Shown: positions 26,041-38,587 of the stretch, piece by piece | How positions within the stretch are numbered: the stretch's first letter is position 1 | Layout of the letters: every line of letters starts with the position of its first letter | Source of the DNA: Merluccius polli | Taxonomy: Eukaryota; Chordata; Actinopteri; Gadiformes; Merlucciidae | Assembly (NCBI GenBank): GCA_030340625.1 | Contig: JAOPHQ010001993.1 | Location: 1-64,000 of the forward strand | Length of the DNA: 64,000 bases | Reading direction: 5' to 3' | Position numbers and translations under genes: made by a program | Notes under the pieces: model-generated | Told to the model about the DNA's origin: nothing | Databases searched by the model: none | What the model saw: the letters and a program-made list of their open reading frames with translations, nothing else

Positions 26041-27101
26041 TTCGAGGCAAAGGTTGACCATTGATTTGGGATCCGTTTGTCTGGTGTTTACCCACTGCCG
26101 TCCCTTTTCTTCCTCCAACGTGTCGCAACAGCAGGGCAAACACAGGTGTAGCTAGCGTTAATTACGGGTGCGCTCCATTCACTTTATCAGTGCAGCGGTG
26201 TGGACGAAGAAGCCCAGTGAAACAAGGGATACAATGCTTGGCAAGGGGGGCAATGCTTGGTACCCCCCCCACCCCGCCCCCCCCCCCACATTGAACAGAC
26301 CCTAGAGTACCCTGGGTGTGTTTACCCTGCTGTGGCAGACAAACGAAACGCACCATTCGTTATCAGACACATGCAAAATATACATAGTGAGTGAGTAGTG
26401 ACTGATACTGTCATCACGATGGGGGAAATACATGGCTTACGCACATGAATGCCACACACACACACACACACACGCGCACATCTTTACTCCTAATCAAAAT
26501 CCCCTCTGGTGGCCTTGTTCCGTCTCCATGGGGATATTCCCTATTCCCTGGCTGCAGTCTGCTCCACAAATCCCACTTTGATAAAAAAAAAGAGGAAGAA
26601 AACCTTTAAGGGATTGAGTTACTTGACATCGGACACCTGTCCGCCGATGTGTGACAACAGTTTTCAAACCCCATTGAGCCCCCCCCCCCCTCCCTCCCAG
26701 TCTCTCTCTCTCTCTCTCTCTCTCTCTTTCACCACCACCTCAACCTAATTCCCCCCCACTAAAGTCCATGAATCATTAGGTTTTCCCGCGCGTCACACTG
26801 GGGTGAATAAAAGTTTTATTGCTCCCCCTTTCACACCAGCTGAAGCAGAACCCTCCCCCCACCCCTTCTTCTTCTCCCCCCCTGAACACCCACCAACCCC
26901 TCAAGCACCCCCCCCCCCCCCCCTTTTACAGTTCTTTGAATGGGAGCCGTCTTTCACCCAAGGTCATAGGCCCGAGGTAGAGAGAGCAAAAGAGAGAGCG
27001 AGAGAGAGAGAAAGAGAGAGAAAGAGAGACACGCCACTCTGCACATTGATGGCCGATTTCTTTCAAAGTTTCAAACTGAGAAATGTTCCCAGCAATCTGT
27101 T

Positions 27102-27142
<41 letters not shown>

Positions 27143-28965
27143 GTGCTTTTTTTCCTTCTTTTTCCCTTTGTTAGTCTTTCTATTTTTTTTTTTTGTCCTT
27201 CCACCACTCTATCACATATGTCTCACAGCGGGGGGGAATGAGGCGAATGGAGAAATGTGGTCTGTTTAGTCCCCCCATTTTATGTGCGATTCCAGGATTT
27301 ATTGACACAATTTAATTACGAGACGTTCCCAAAACGGCCCTAATGGACGATAAATGCTCCAATTGTGATGGCTATTTAGTTGTCGTTTCACACACACACA
27401 TACACAGACAGAGAGAGAGAGAGAGAGACAGAGAGAGAGGGAGGCAGAGAGGGAGAAATACCCAAACCGCCACACACAGTCGTGTGAATGTACGGTTCCA
27501 CTTGATCTAAAACGGAACAAACCATCAAAGCAACAACAACGCCAACAAAACAAAATGTTCGAGAAAACTACTTTTCTGTTGTTGTTGTTGTTGTTGTTGT
27601 TGCTCCAGTAACGACCGATGACGCCACTGAGGTCGGGCTCCTTCATGTCGCATGCCATGGCAGAATTCGAGAGCGATTGTTACGCAGATGTACACAAGTT
27701 TAGTATGCATCCATCCTTATGTATCCCCCCCCCCCCCCCCCCCCCGCCCCCTCCTGCTACACCCACACGCACACACCCACACAGACATACGTAACGTAGC
27801 TGTCCGAGTGTTGACAGCTGCAGCTGTTTCTGTGACTGGACAACTGTGCTGGGTCACCGTTTCAAAGCCAAAACAAACTTGGTGTGAGGCTCCCGACGAC
27901 AGCTGTCTGGGAAAGAGAGAAAAAAAGAGAAAAGAAAAACACAAAAAGAGTTGGTAATGGTGCGAAGCAGGTGTGTTACAACTGGCCCCCATGTTTCAGT
28001 GTTTGTGTATTTGTGTGTGTGTGTGTCTGTGTCAATACGCCGTCCTCTAAAAATGTAAGGCCGGTCTTTTCCAGTCACAGTTCCATTATCATTATAATAA
28101 TAATTTATCTCTTTGTCTCTCATTTCTCTTTTTCATTCAATCCACACTCACACACACACACACTCCCTCTTTCTCTCGTCCTTGTCCGTCTTACTCAGAC
28201 TGTCTCCTTGTCTAAACCTCTTCCACCATCCTGCACCCACCCATCAGCCCACCCTAGCCACCCACTCACCACCAATGGACCGAGAGCCCAGAGGCCACTG
28301 CCAGATGCAGAGATGTTTTCTCCCTGTGTTCCTCTGCATCTACATTAACGACTGCATCTGCATTTCTCCCTCCATCTGAAATGACAATAAAAACAACATC
28401 ATCTTCTTAATTTTAATTTGCATAAAGTCACATATGAGTTATGTCATCGATTGATTTAGTTGCTTATCAAGTAAAATAAAAAAAATGTGACGTGGTAGCT
28501 CATCAAACAAAGCAAAAAGTGTTAAGTTTCCACTAGTTGGGAACCGGGAACAAAATGCCATTAAGTATGGCTTTTTTTTAGAATGATTGACTTAAAGGTA
28601 ATCAATAACTGGATTTTCAATGGTAATAATACTTAGACTCAGGCCTGCATTAAATCCTCATCCCTCCCTTTTGCTCCGGCACTCACTACTCTGATCTCTA
28701 GAATGTGTTTCCAACATGGATGCCGTGATTTGTTTTTGTGTGTTTGCATGCGTGCACGCGTCTGTGTGTTTGTGTGTGCTTGCCTCCGGCGACGGACAAG
28801 GTGGAGGCTATGAGACACGCGAGAGCTCAAAATGGCTGAGTTGGCGTGTGCAACAGATGGCGTGCCGCTCGGAGCCAGCCCCGCATGCCGCTGCCCACCG
28901 TGGACAAACCCCGCCACACATGACAAAAAGGCAAATTAGGCATTAGCCTTCTCTCGCTCTCTCTC

Positions 28966-29047
28966 CCTGAAGGAGTGCTCTCTCTACCGCTCTCTCCCTC
29001 TCCATCCCTCTTCCTCTACCTCCCTCTCTCTCCCCCCTCGCTCCCTC

Positions 29048-29112
<65 letters not shown>

Positions 29113-29133
29113 GAAGGAGTGCTCTCTCTACTG

Positions 29134-29199
<66 letters not shown>

Positions 29200-29272
29200 G
29201 TCCCTCTACCTCTCCATCCCTCTTCCTCTACCTCCCTCTCTCTCCCCCCTCTCTCTCCTCTCTCTCTCTCTC

Positions 29273-29328
<56 letters not shown>

Positions 29329-29340
29329 TCCCTCCCTCCC
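28966..29340. repeat. Tandemly duplicated CT-rich block
   Basis: The landmark CCTGAAGGAGTGCTCTCTCT occurs at about 28966 and again at about 29110. A second landmark, TCCATCCCTCTTCCTCTACC, occurs at 29001 and 29213. The two landmarks are offset by different distances (144 and 212) because the (CT)n runs between them differ in length. This indicates a segmental tandem duplication followed by repeat expansion. Confidence 0.8.
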
Positions 29341-29533
29341 TCTCTTCCTCTGTCTCTCCCTCTCGTTCAGATGCTGGCACATACATACAGCAACACACAC
29401 CTATTCCAGTCATGCTAGTTGTTCTGAATGTTGCACAGGATGATGTGATGGATTCAGCTATGCAGGGTTTTTGGAACACTGCAGATCTCTGGTGTCGCTT
29501 GTTGTAGTCATTGTGTCATTGTTTTGCCTTTGG

Positions 29534-29585
<52 letters not shown>

Positions 29586-31133
29586 CATGCAGACTCCAAA
29601 CAGAGGCTGTTTAATTTGTGTGGCAAATTGGGCTCGGCAGTAGCCTGAACGAAGGGGCATAATTGTCCCCTGGTGTTCCAAGGGGACGAAGTGAGTGAGA
29701 GCCGTTCTGCTCTCTAGTGAACAGTAGTGGTGGGGGGGGGGCGAAGGTTAGCGGAGGACACGGGAAAGGACAGACCGCAATGGGATCTTATGCATAACAC
29801 ATGTTCGAGCCATTGATTTGCTGTTTTATTTGATTTGATTGGGTCTCCAAGCATCTGCATCGTGGAGAGCAGGAAACCGATAGAGGTTGTCTATATGTGA
29901 CCGTGTAATTGTCCGACACACACACACACACACACACACACTCACTCACTCACACGTACCTCCCGATATATCTGGATAGGGACCGAAACAGATTCATGGC
30001 ATTTAAACTCACGTCTCCAGTGACCCCTCTTGTGATCCACATGTGATTTAGATCCCCGCCCCGCCCTCCAAGAGCCCTCCGTGGAACGCAGTAAAGAGGT
30101 CCGAGACACGTCGACAATGCAGTCGTAGGCACCCTGCAAAACGCCTTCAAATAGTAATGAGCGTTTTAAGCGTCCACACCTGTATTCTCTGATGTCCGGG
30201 ATCAACTAGGCTCACTCCTCCCCGACATTTGTCTGACTCACTGGATGTAGGTTGTTGGTATAAATCCTGCTTTGGGCGACTATTTCAGTCGGCATTTTCC
30301 TCCCTTCCGCTATCTGCGTGTTACCGTTTTCAGCGTCCCCATCGCTACGTGAAACAGCAACAAAAACAACCTCCGAGCTAGCAGCCTACACGCTGAAAAT
30401 GGCAAATCACAAAGTTGACATACATCTTTCACTGTTTTATGTGCCGTTTCCTTTTGTGGGGATTTAGCCATTTTAATGCCAGGGCTCGCCTCCCCACCTG
30501 CAAATGCTCCACCAAAACAGTTCCCCCCCCCCCGACACAATTTTGCAAGGCACCGTCGCTGCATCCTGGGCTTAGCGCCCAAGACGATTGCGATTGGTTT
30601 AAAGAAATACAAACCAGAGACCAAAGACAGGACGTTTTTTTCCCCCCTATACCAGAATGACAGTGAGTAGAGCCAGACTTTTCTCCAGCGCTGGCACAGC
30701 GCTAATGCGAAGTGTGGAGATAGGGCTGGCTGTGGGAGACTACCCAGTCACATTTTGCGAAACGCTTAACGTGAGCAATGAACTCAATTGATTGCTCTTA
30801 CCGTTGTTTGGTTGTTTGTGGTTGGAGTCCTCCCTTCTCTTTATCTCTTACCACGTCCAAAGACTATTGACGGGCTCTCCACCGCATTTGCAAACATTGA
30901 ACACGCTAGCCCCTCCCCCCCCCCCCCCCCCCCCAACACACACACGCACACACACACACTTAACCAAATGTGCACATAAACACACTTTACACCAACGCAC
31001 ACAGCGATCTCAAAGACAGCACTTTCCAACGAGCCACCCAGAAAATGGTAAACAGACTCTCCTGATGGGAGCTGCTTATCGAGCCGTTCCTTCGAAAAGA
31101 TTTAAGGAGTAGGAGGCATATGGGCCATTTTTA

Positions 31134-31164
31134 AACCCGTCCCTTCAACACGAAGGGACGGGTT
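31134..31164. repeat. Perfect 13-bp inverted repeat (hairpin)
   Basis: AACCCGTCCCTTC at 31134-31146 and its exact reverse complement at 31152-31164 are separated by the five bases AACAC. A T-rich stretch follows, giving a terminator-like appearance, but this is vertebrate intron DNA, so no bacterial-type terminator function is implied. Confidence 0.85.
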
Positions 31165-34057
31165 ATTTTCTTTATGGTCGTTGGCACCAACATTATACTG
31201 ATGCTTCTTACATAAGACACTGAGGACCGATTGCTAAAACCGTCATTACGTTACACTGGTGTATAGTATACTGTACCTAAAGTACATTGAAAGCTAAGGT
31301 GAGCTACACATTCCTAGCAATGCAATACTCCATTATTGTTGCGGATAGTTTAAAAATAAATAGTGTTTTATTGTATTAAATGGACTCCACATTGTTTAAA
31401 GTCAGGATATATCATGATGATGATCATGAAAGTGAGTCACTTAGCACTCTTTCCTTGCAGGAAGTCCAAGGGCTAATGATACAGTATTCCCCAGATAACA
31501 TCAGCCTGTAATATGTGTGTTTTATGCATGCCTGGCCTAATATGAATTATTGTAAAATTGTGTTGTATTTGCATATGAGCTTCCGGGCTGTACTGAAATT
31601 AGCATTTTTACAACAGCTCAAATTAAATCCCTCTGCTTAATTTGCCCGTGTACTAATGTGATTTAAATTGAGTCTATTCCATTTCTTTTAACAGCCCTAT
31701 ATCCACACAGACACGAAAAGACAATTGTGCATATCTACACACACGCACACACACACACGTGCACATCCTTGACTTCATACATGCACACACAAGTAAATAT
31801 ATAACACACTCAATAGAGTAGCAACGTACATCAACCCATCCCCCAGGCCACACACACACACACACACACACATACACACACACACAGAAAAAAGAAAATA
31901 TACATGAATACAGAAAGCAAACACGCCACTTTCATGTTAATGTAACCATGAAAGGCATTCAAGCACAAGAGGAGTATGGAACTCGCAACGTGTTTTTTTC
32001 TGATCTGGCCTTAAATCATCATAATTTCCCCCTCCTCCTGCTCTCCTTTATCATTCTGCCGGACACGGCTGGAGTGGAAATCTCATTGTGGGCTCTGGTC
32101 GCTCAGCGAGAACATTTTCTTAGCGCCTGTGCATCTCCAAACGCTGTCTGGGCCCCTGCAGTGCACAGGGAACCGTGCCACGCTGCCCTACGCTTTATCG
32201 CCTTTTTTGACGTTTTTTTTCTTTTTTCTTTGCCCAAATTAAGGTGCTGGAGACAGCTTCCTCAGTGCAGCGTGTGCCAGCGTATAATTACCATCGATAG
32301 TTGTTTTGGAGGAGGACCACGGGGCTGTGAGTGTAAATCCAAGATAAACAGCGCGAGGGAGGCTGCGGCAGCAGCGCGAGAAGCCACCTTCGCGCCAGGT
32401 TGAACGAAAAGAATAAGACCACAAATGCTAATGATTACTTCAGGAATAAGTAGTCATTATTTTCTTCTTCCCTTTTTTTTATTTTTATTTTTTTTTTACT
32501 GTTGCACCTGACATTGCACCGTTGCAACTTGTCAACAAAACACTATGCAATTATGTCTAAAGGAAGTTGTATCAGACCCCTTATTAACTCTAAGGATGCC
32601 AAATTTCTCTTTGGGGTGGTATTAAACACCATTAGCTTCCTCCGCTATGGCAGAAATCTCGCTCTGCTCTTAGGCAAGGGAATCACACAAAGAAAAGCAA
32701 TTTTCCCAATGTGTCGGACCCTCCTACAGTGAATGAAAAGCAAATGCTCACGTTATAATACAGTGGTTTTGTCCATGGCCTGATGCAGGTAATTAAAGGG
32801 CTAGCCCACAGACACTAATGCTATATGTAAGTGCACTTATGTCTTCAAGACACATTGACTCGAAAATGGAGGGGCAATTTGGCTGTTGTGAGCCATTGAA
32901 GTCAGAGATATATTGACAGAACGTAGCGTTGCGATACAAATCGCAAATCTAGTGGAAGTGGTCGCCCACGGGGCCCACCAATTCATCCTTTCTGTGTCAG
33001 AGGTTTTTTGAATCACTCGCTACAGGAGAGGGAATAAAGGGGCAGAGCGTTCGAAAAAAGCACGGAAGATGCTACCCATCTACCGGTTTATTGTGTTAAC
33101 CCAAGCGCTGTCAAAAGACCATTTCACAGCGATGTATGTGGACACATCGTCTTTTTGCTTTTTTTTGGTGCTTTTTTCCCCCTGTGGAAACATGCAGTCA
33201 CCCTGTACAGGCTGCCTTTTTCAATACAGGGATCAGCTGGTGAAGGGAGCACGGTGCCAGATTTGCCGCATCTGCCAGGGCTCACGCTCGGCCCCACGGT
33301 GTGTACACACCCCACACCCCACGGTGTGTACGTGTATCCCAACATATCAAATAACAATGTGTCGGCCCTGGCATCGCCGTCGGTCGGAGAAATAGCCCTT
33401 GTTAATAGATAAACGCTGTCCGACTCTGGATGACTCACCCACTGAGATGGATAAGTGGGGGCACTCTCTGTCTGAACAATCATGATCATAACACGACACC
33501 GAAGAGCGCAGGTCGTATGTCGGTATGCGAGTCCCCCATACGAGGGCGTTCCTTAATGACTAATGGGCCTCGGAGTTGAAGGATGTCAGTTGTCTTGTTT
33601 GCCCTGATGTCGCCACTCTGTGCCGGCGTAGTAGTGCGACGAGAGAAAGAAAATATCACTCGGTTTTTCAAATGATAGTGAATGAAAAAAATCCTAAATT
33701 GATTCAGCACTAAGGAGGTATTTAATAATCATGATCCCAAATTAACAAATAAAATGTGCCAAAATAAATGTGGTTTGGCATAAGTATCATCCGCCCCTAC
33801 TAAGTTTTATTCTGTATACTATAAGCAACATGTTGGAGGATCTCATTGGAAGCCTCCAGAGAGAATGGTGTCTGCATGAAGGCAGTTGTTTAAGTCTAAG
33901 TTTTGTAATGTAAACCCTTAAAAAATGTAAAAATGCCACCTGCCTATAAATGGATGGCCATAAAGGCCACTAACATTCTTGGCATAATATGTGTGTGCGT
34001 GTGTGTGAGAAAGTCTGTGGGTGTGTGAGTGAGTGTATCTCCATGTAAGTGTGTGTG

Positions 34058-34089
<32 letters not shown>

Positions 34090-35410
34090 GCCAACACCTG
34101 GCCTACGGGCTGTGCTTTGGTTTCACTCCGGGGGTCTCGGGAGCGCGGCACACTGCACTGATCCCGCCACAGCACATTTGTGTGCCCGCGGGGGGGCGTT
34201 AAGACGCTGTGGCGAGGTTAATGTTCTGAGCCTCTCATCTGTTTGGGGTGCCTCAGGGAAATCTGGAGCCCCACACACACACACACATGCAGAGCCCTCA
34301 GCCCTCCCACCCCTATCCGCAAGCTGACATCCCCACCTTCTCTACCTAACACACTCTCTCCTCCCGACACTTAATACTGATTGGGGGGGGGGGGGGGGGG
34401 GGCTCTTAATGCCGCCACCGGCTACCCCCCCCCCCCCATCGCGTTGTCACAACTGATTTGCATTCCTCTGCGGCTGTGGAGACAGTGCTCTCTCTGGGTC
34501 TGTCTCCGCGGGGCCCTGGGCTGTGATTCCAGAGGTCTGCCACCCTATTCTCTCTCTCTCGCGCGCGCTCTCTGTGCCGTGCCCATCATCGTCTGAGTTA
34601 TTTGCCATTGAGCGGCAGTGGAGATTTATGGCGGTGTGTTGCGTTAGCCGCTCTTTATTAGTTATGGCAAATGAGAGTGGAAGCTTTCCATTGAGAGATG
34701 AAAATGTGCTCACTGCTGAAAGGGAGCCAGGAACATGTGGCGTCGATACACGTGCGCACACACACACACACACACACACAAACACTGGACATGGATGAGA
34801 TAAACGTTAGCCCCCAGCGTTAGCACTCCCTTGTGGCCATCCCATGCCGCCATTCATCATCCCCTCATCAACTAATTAAGCACAATGATCACCTTCTACC
34901 ATGATTGAGGATGTGTTCGGGTTAAGTACCGCTAATTAACGTCAAAAAACAAGAGGTGGGGTGACAGGAGAGTGGGTTTACCTTCACAGAAAATAAAAAA
35001 GGTAAAAAATGTCTCCCTCATATAATTTAAAGGCGATGAAGAGGGAAAAATAAAGTCTGTTTTGATGGGTTCTCTCAAAGACCCTTTTCCCTGGCGTTCT
35101 TCCCCTCACTCAATCCTAACGACGACGACCGCTTCTAACCACTTGACGACCATCTTTCCAAGCCTTTTTCTTTCTTTCTTTTTTTCCCCCTCCCTCCTCC
35201 TTTGCCTTCCCTGGCCATGTCGTTAGCTCCAGAGTGCACACATGGGAGCGGTGCTGTCGAGCAGAGTTGATAATGTCAGGATTTATGCCTACATGAATTT
35301 CGTTAAGTACACCTTCCAAATAAGATTTCCCCACACTCTTGTCGGTTCCCAGGGAGAGAGTGGGAGAGAGAGAGAGAGGGGGAAAATAACACATAATCAG
35401 AGAGAAAGAA

Positions 35411-35425
35411 GAGAGCGAGAGAGAG

Positions 35426-35483
<58 letters not shown>
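35411..35483. repeat. (GA)n microsatellite
   Basis: About 73 bases of GA repeats with two early GC interruptions, within a GA-rich neighbourhood from 35350. Confidence 0.95.
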
Positions 35484-35485
<2 letters not shown>

Positions 35486-37154
35486 TTGGTATGTTGCTCA
35501 CCCTCTCCAGAGCACCGCCCAAGAGAGACATTTCACACCGCATGATCTGTTGCCTCTCATTACACGGCACAATTTAATTGGCCCTGCTTTTTCTTTGCCC
35601 CCCCCCCCCCACCCCCGTGTGATTATTCAATGAGGGATGTCCCCCTCCATGAAAGAGAATTGGTTAAGCCCTGCTGACGTGGCCGTAGTTGTTTGTGTTC
35701 TTTAGGCGGGAATTTCCCCTGTCGTCGATTTTGGCGGGAGGAAAACGGAAAAGCCTTATCGATGCGATGCCTTCATTCGCACATGGCTTACCTGGCAAGA
35801 CACAGGGGTTTCAGGGTCAAATCCGGATCGCTGTATGGGCCTTTTTTGTGATATTGACACTGGCCTTAATAACCCTTTCACTTTCATAGGACACAGGCCC
35901 ATGCTACATGTCACCCGTACAAGGAGCGATGTTACCTTTGCATGCACACGTTTTTAATAGCATACATGTACTGGTTGCGCCCCCACACACACACACACAC
36001 ACGCACACACACACACACCCACATACTATGTAGTCATAGTCTGTTCATCGTACACGTAGCCAGACATTCTTCAGGCAACCCAACCGTAAACCACTGAATA
36101 TGGCCTGAGGCATACAAAGCCACATACGTACCGGTTCAAAATACCGTTTCTCTTGGCTTAATTGTCGTATACCAACACACAAGAGAGGAGCCTTGAGACC
36201 ACGGCCGAATGTTGTAGCAGGAACGGTGGTGGGGAGAAGGGCTGGAGGTATTTGTGGTGCGATTGGATTGAACTGATCCTTCATATTCTAGTCTGAGCTC
36301 CTCAATGTCACAAACAACTCACTCAGTTGACTCTCATGACTGGGCGCCAGAACTGTTTTGAAGCATGGTTCCCTAAGGTGGCTGGGAGCGAGTTTGCTCA
36401 ATGGTAAAGATTTTGGTCTCTATTAGTCTGCCTGGTTGCCAAATTGTAATGGATTTGGGTCGGGGTTCAAATATATGAAAGGTTTCTTTTAAATCTGATT
36501 TTTTCTTTGGCCCAAGCTTTTTCAAGAGGCAGGAGCAATGTTCAGTCTGGGTTTTTTTTTGTGAATTGTGCCCAATTAGCTGGGAACATCCAGGCCAAAT
36601 AAAGGCAAGAAGTATTCTCTATGGTCTTGAGTGCTGTCTGAACTGAGCAAAGGATGCCGCATGTTAATAAAAGCCTTTTTTATTCCAAGGGAGGACAAGC
36701 AAAATGCTGTAAACCACTTGTGCTGGGTCAATAAGATTACTGCTAGTAAGAGTATAGTACAGATCGGACTCCCACAATGGTTGGACTGTGGCGAGCCGCA
36801 AAATACAGATGGAAGGAGATTTGAAGAGAGGGACATGAGTTGGATTGGTTTTTATGACCATCATTTCAGAGAGAAAGCAATGCACAGTGAATGAAAAGTA
36901 CTTATTTTGAGCTAGGGGTAAAAAAAACAAAATACAAATGGTGAAAAGCCTGAACTGTGCGATTCCAATTAAATAGCTTGTGAGGTGGGATGCAAGTGGG
37001 TTTGGTTTGACTGTGCAATAAGAAACTGAAACACCTGTTATTCCTGTGCTAGTAGTGCATCTAGCGATCCAGTGTTCATCTCTTTGCATGCTGAGACTCC
37101 AGGGAAGTGAAGAAGAATTGGGTTGTAACGTTAGTATATATACAGTATATACTG

Positions 37155-37789
37155 TACACTCACCACTCACAGAAATCGAGACTCATCAGACCAGGCAACG
37201 TTTTTCCAATCTTCGATTGTCCAATTTTGGTGAGCCTGTGCGAATTGTAGCCTCAGTTTCCTGTTCTTAGCTGACAGGAGTGGCACCCGGTGTGGTCTTC
37301 TGCTGCTGTAGCCCATCCGCCTCAAGGTTCGACGTGTTGTGCGTTCAGAGATGCTCTTCTGCATACCTCTGTTGTAACGAGTGGTTATTTGAGTTACAGT
37401 TGCCTTTCTATCAGCTCAAACCAGTCTGGCCATTCTCCTCTGACCTCTAGCATCAACAAGGCATTTGCGCCCACAGAACTGCCGCTCACTGGATATTTTC
37501 TCTTTTTCGGACCATTCTCTGTAAACCCTAGAGATGGTTGTGCGTGAAAATCCCAGTAGATCAGCAGTCTCTGAAATACTCAGACCAGCCCGTCTGGCAC
37601 CAACAACCATGCCACGTTCAAAGTCACCTTTCTTCCCCATTCTGATGCTCGGTTTGAACTGCAGCAGATCATCCTGACCATGTCTACATGCCTAAATGCA
37701 TTGAGTTACTGCCATGTGATTGGCTGATTAGAAATTTGCGTTAACGAGCAGTTGGACAGGTGTACCTAATACAGTGGCCGGTGAGTGTA
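37155..37789 (-). mobile_element. Tc1/mariner-like DNA transposon, internally deleted
   Basis: The ends carry a perfect 10-bp inverted repeat TACACTCACC (37155-37164 and, reversed, 37780-37789), whose outer TA is the target duplication expected of Tc1/mariner elements. The minus strand carries the first half of a transposase. The second terminal repeat follows directly after the first catalytic-aspartate motif, so the rest of the catalytic domain is missing and the element is about 630 bp instead of the family's usual 1.2-1.6 kb. A palindromic TATATACAGTATATAC lies outside the left end and (TA)n outside the right. The end sequence GGCCACTGTATTAGGTACAC matches a widespread fish Tc1-like family I remember. 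Confidence 0.9.
37167..37640 (-). pseudogene. Truncated Tc1-like transposase
   Basis: Reading down the minus strand from 37640, the frame begins MGKKGDFERGMVVGARRAG and includes SISETADLLGFSRTTISRVY, a paired-like helix-turn-helix DNA-binding domain. An in-frame TGA at 37416-37418 interrupts it after MARLV. Its CGA context suggests a C-to-T change at a CpG. The frame resumes with RTTRRTLRRMGYSSRRPHRV, the second helix-turn-helix region, and reaches WSDESRF, where the D is the first catalytic aspartate. The deletion begins just after this. Without the second and third acidic residues it cannot encode an active enzyme. Confidence 0.9.
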
Positions 37790-37814
37790 TATATATATAT
37801 ATATATATATATAT
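37789..37814. repeat. (TA)n microsatellite at transposon edge
   Basis: The TA run begins exactly at the outer TA of the Tc1-like terminal repeat and may have expanded from the TA target duplication. Confidence 0.85.
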
Positions 37815-37880
37815 CTGAGTTTGGTTGTAATGTGCCTGTAAAGGCGCTGCGGACGTATATGAAGACATGCTGGAGTCACG

Positions 37881-38522
37881 GCCCGTGCCCACTGCATCCG
37901 TCCGTTGACGGATCCCATTGACTTTGAATGGGGCGGAGCCGCAATGCATTGTGGCTCTGTCCGTTCCGTCGGCTCCATCGCTTGCATTGAGAAGGCCGCG
38001 ACGGATCCGTCAGCCAATCCGATTGCATTATGCAAATATATGTCCGGTGACGCTACTTGGACTCTGCACAATGAAATCACCTTTGTGGTACAACCCGGGA
38101 AAACACATATGCATGTCAAAAAAGCCGGCCAGCAGTGGGGGATTTAATAATGGAGGACAAACTAATAATCGCTGTGGGTAATCGCGCTATACTCTACGAC
38201 CAGTCTTTATACACGTACAGGGACACCAATCGCCGGGACCTGGCGTGGCGAGAGTTGTCACTGGAGGTGGGGGAACCAGGTAACATAATGTTTCGGATTA
38301 TTTTCGATTTATGTATATCGGAATATATTGCAACGACGGGATCCATCTTGCAATACAAAAGAGCAATAACAAAATGCAGGAAGAACGCGGCTTTGTTTTT
38401 GTAAGCGGGAAGCGATTTGATTGGCTGCTGGCTGCGTCTGGCTCCATCGGCAAATTCCACTCCCCCATCCGTCAGACACGCCTTCCGTCGTCCGTTGACG
38501 GACGGATGCAGTGGGCAAGGGG
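37881..38522. mobile_element. PIF/Harbinger-like DNA transposon relic with long terminal inverted repeats
   Basis: Terminal inverted repeats beginning TGCCCACTGCATCCGTCCGT are at 37886-37912 and, reversed, at 38491-38517. They match at 25 of 27 positions by my alignment. Outer boundaries are approximate. Subterminal CCGTC/GACGG motifs recur at both sides. The interior carries a MADF-type domain exon on the + strand, which together with the repeats points to PIF/Harbinger, whose elements carry a MADF/Myb-like gene besides the transposase. No transposase DDE domain is present, so the copy is non-autonomous. Confidence 0.7.
38150..38279 (+). pseudogene. MADF-domain (Myb/SANT-like) first exon of a Harbinger-type accessory protein
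   Basis: The ATG at 38150 opens a frame beginning MEDKLIIAVGNRAILYDQSL and continuing to LAWRELSLEVGEP. The pattern ALYDxxxxxYRDxxRRxxAWxEL is that of MADF DNA-binding domains in fish Harbinger accessory proteins. A donor-like CCAG/GTAACA ends it at 38279-38281, matching an intron position I recall after VG(L/E)P in such proteins. No following exon was found before the right terminal repeat, so the gene is truncated. The frame is still open, so recent insertion or host use cannot be excluded. Confidence 0.6.
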
Positions 38523-38587
38523 TGTCAGTCCGCACAACACAGAGCCCTGAAACCCCACCCCCGCTTTTGCACAGAGCGCCGCTTGTT

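Larger units (their letters stand above)
26041..37130. other. Intronic non-coding stretch
   Basis: It contains poly(C) of 16 at 26908-26923, (TG)n about 27105-27137, (GA)n about 27412-27438, (TTG)n about 27580-27602, poly(C) of 21 at 27725-27745, the CT-rich duplicated block at 28966-29340, (CT)n about 29538-29582, poly(C) of 20 at 30915-30934, CA repeats near 31853-31874, poly(G) of 20 at 34383-34402, and (GA)n 35411-35483. 31165-31680 and 32400-33060 are AT-rich, repeat-poor and could be conserved non-coding elements. 36380-36475 has a weak tRNA-like look (see rejected list). Confidence 0.5.

Noticed and set aside
31134..31175. Rho-independent terminator-like hairpin plus T run
   Set aside because: The DNA is vertebrate intron; bacterial-type termination does not apply.
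31948..32403. 151-codon + strand open frame ending in Ala/Arg-rich sequence
   Set aside because: No recognisable domain, and not phase-linked to ptprd exons; probably chance.
35780..35830. Possible A/B box pair (TGGCTTACCTGG, GGGTCAAATCC)
   Set aside because: The match to the B box is weak and no acceptor stem pairs; probably coincidence.
36380..36475. tRNA-like A box (TTTGCTCAATGGT) and B-box-like GGGGTTCAAAT
   Set aside because: The spacing is too long for a tRNA and no cloverleaf forms; at most a very decayed SINE head.
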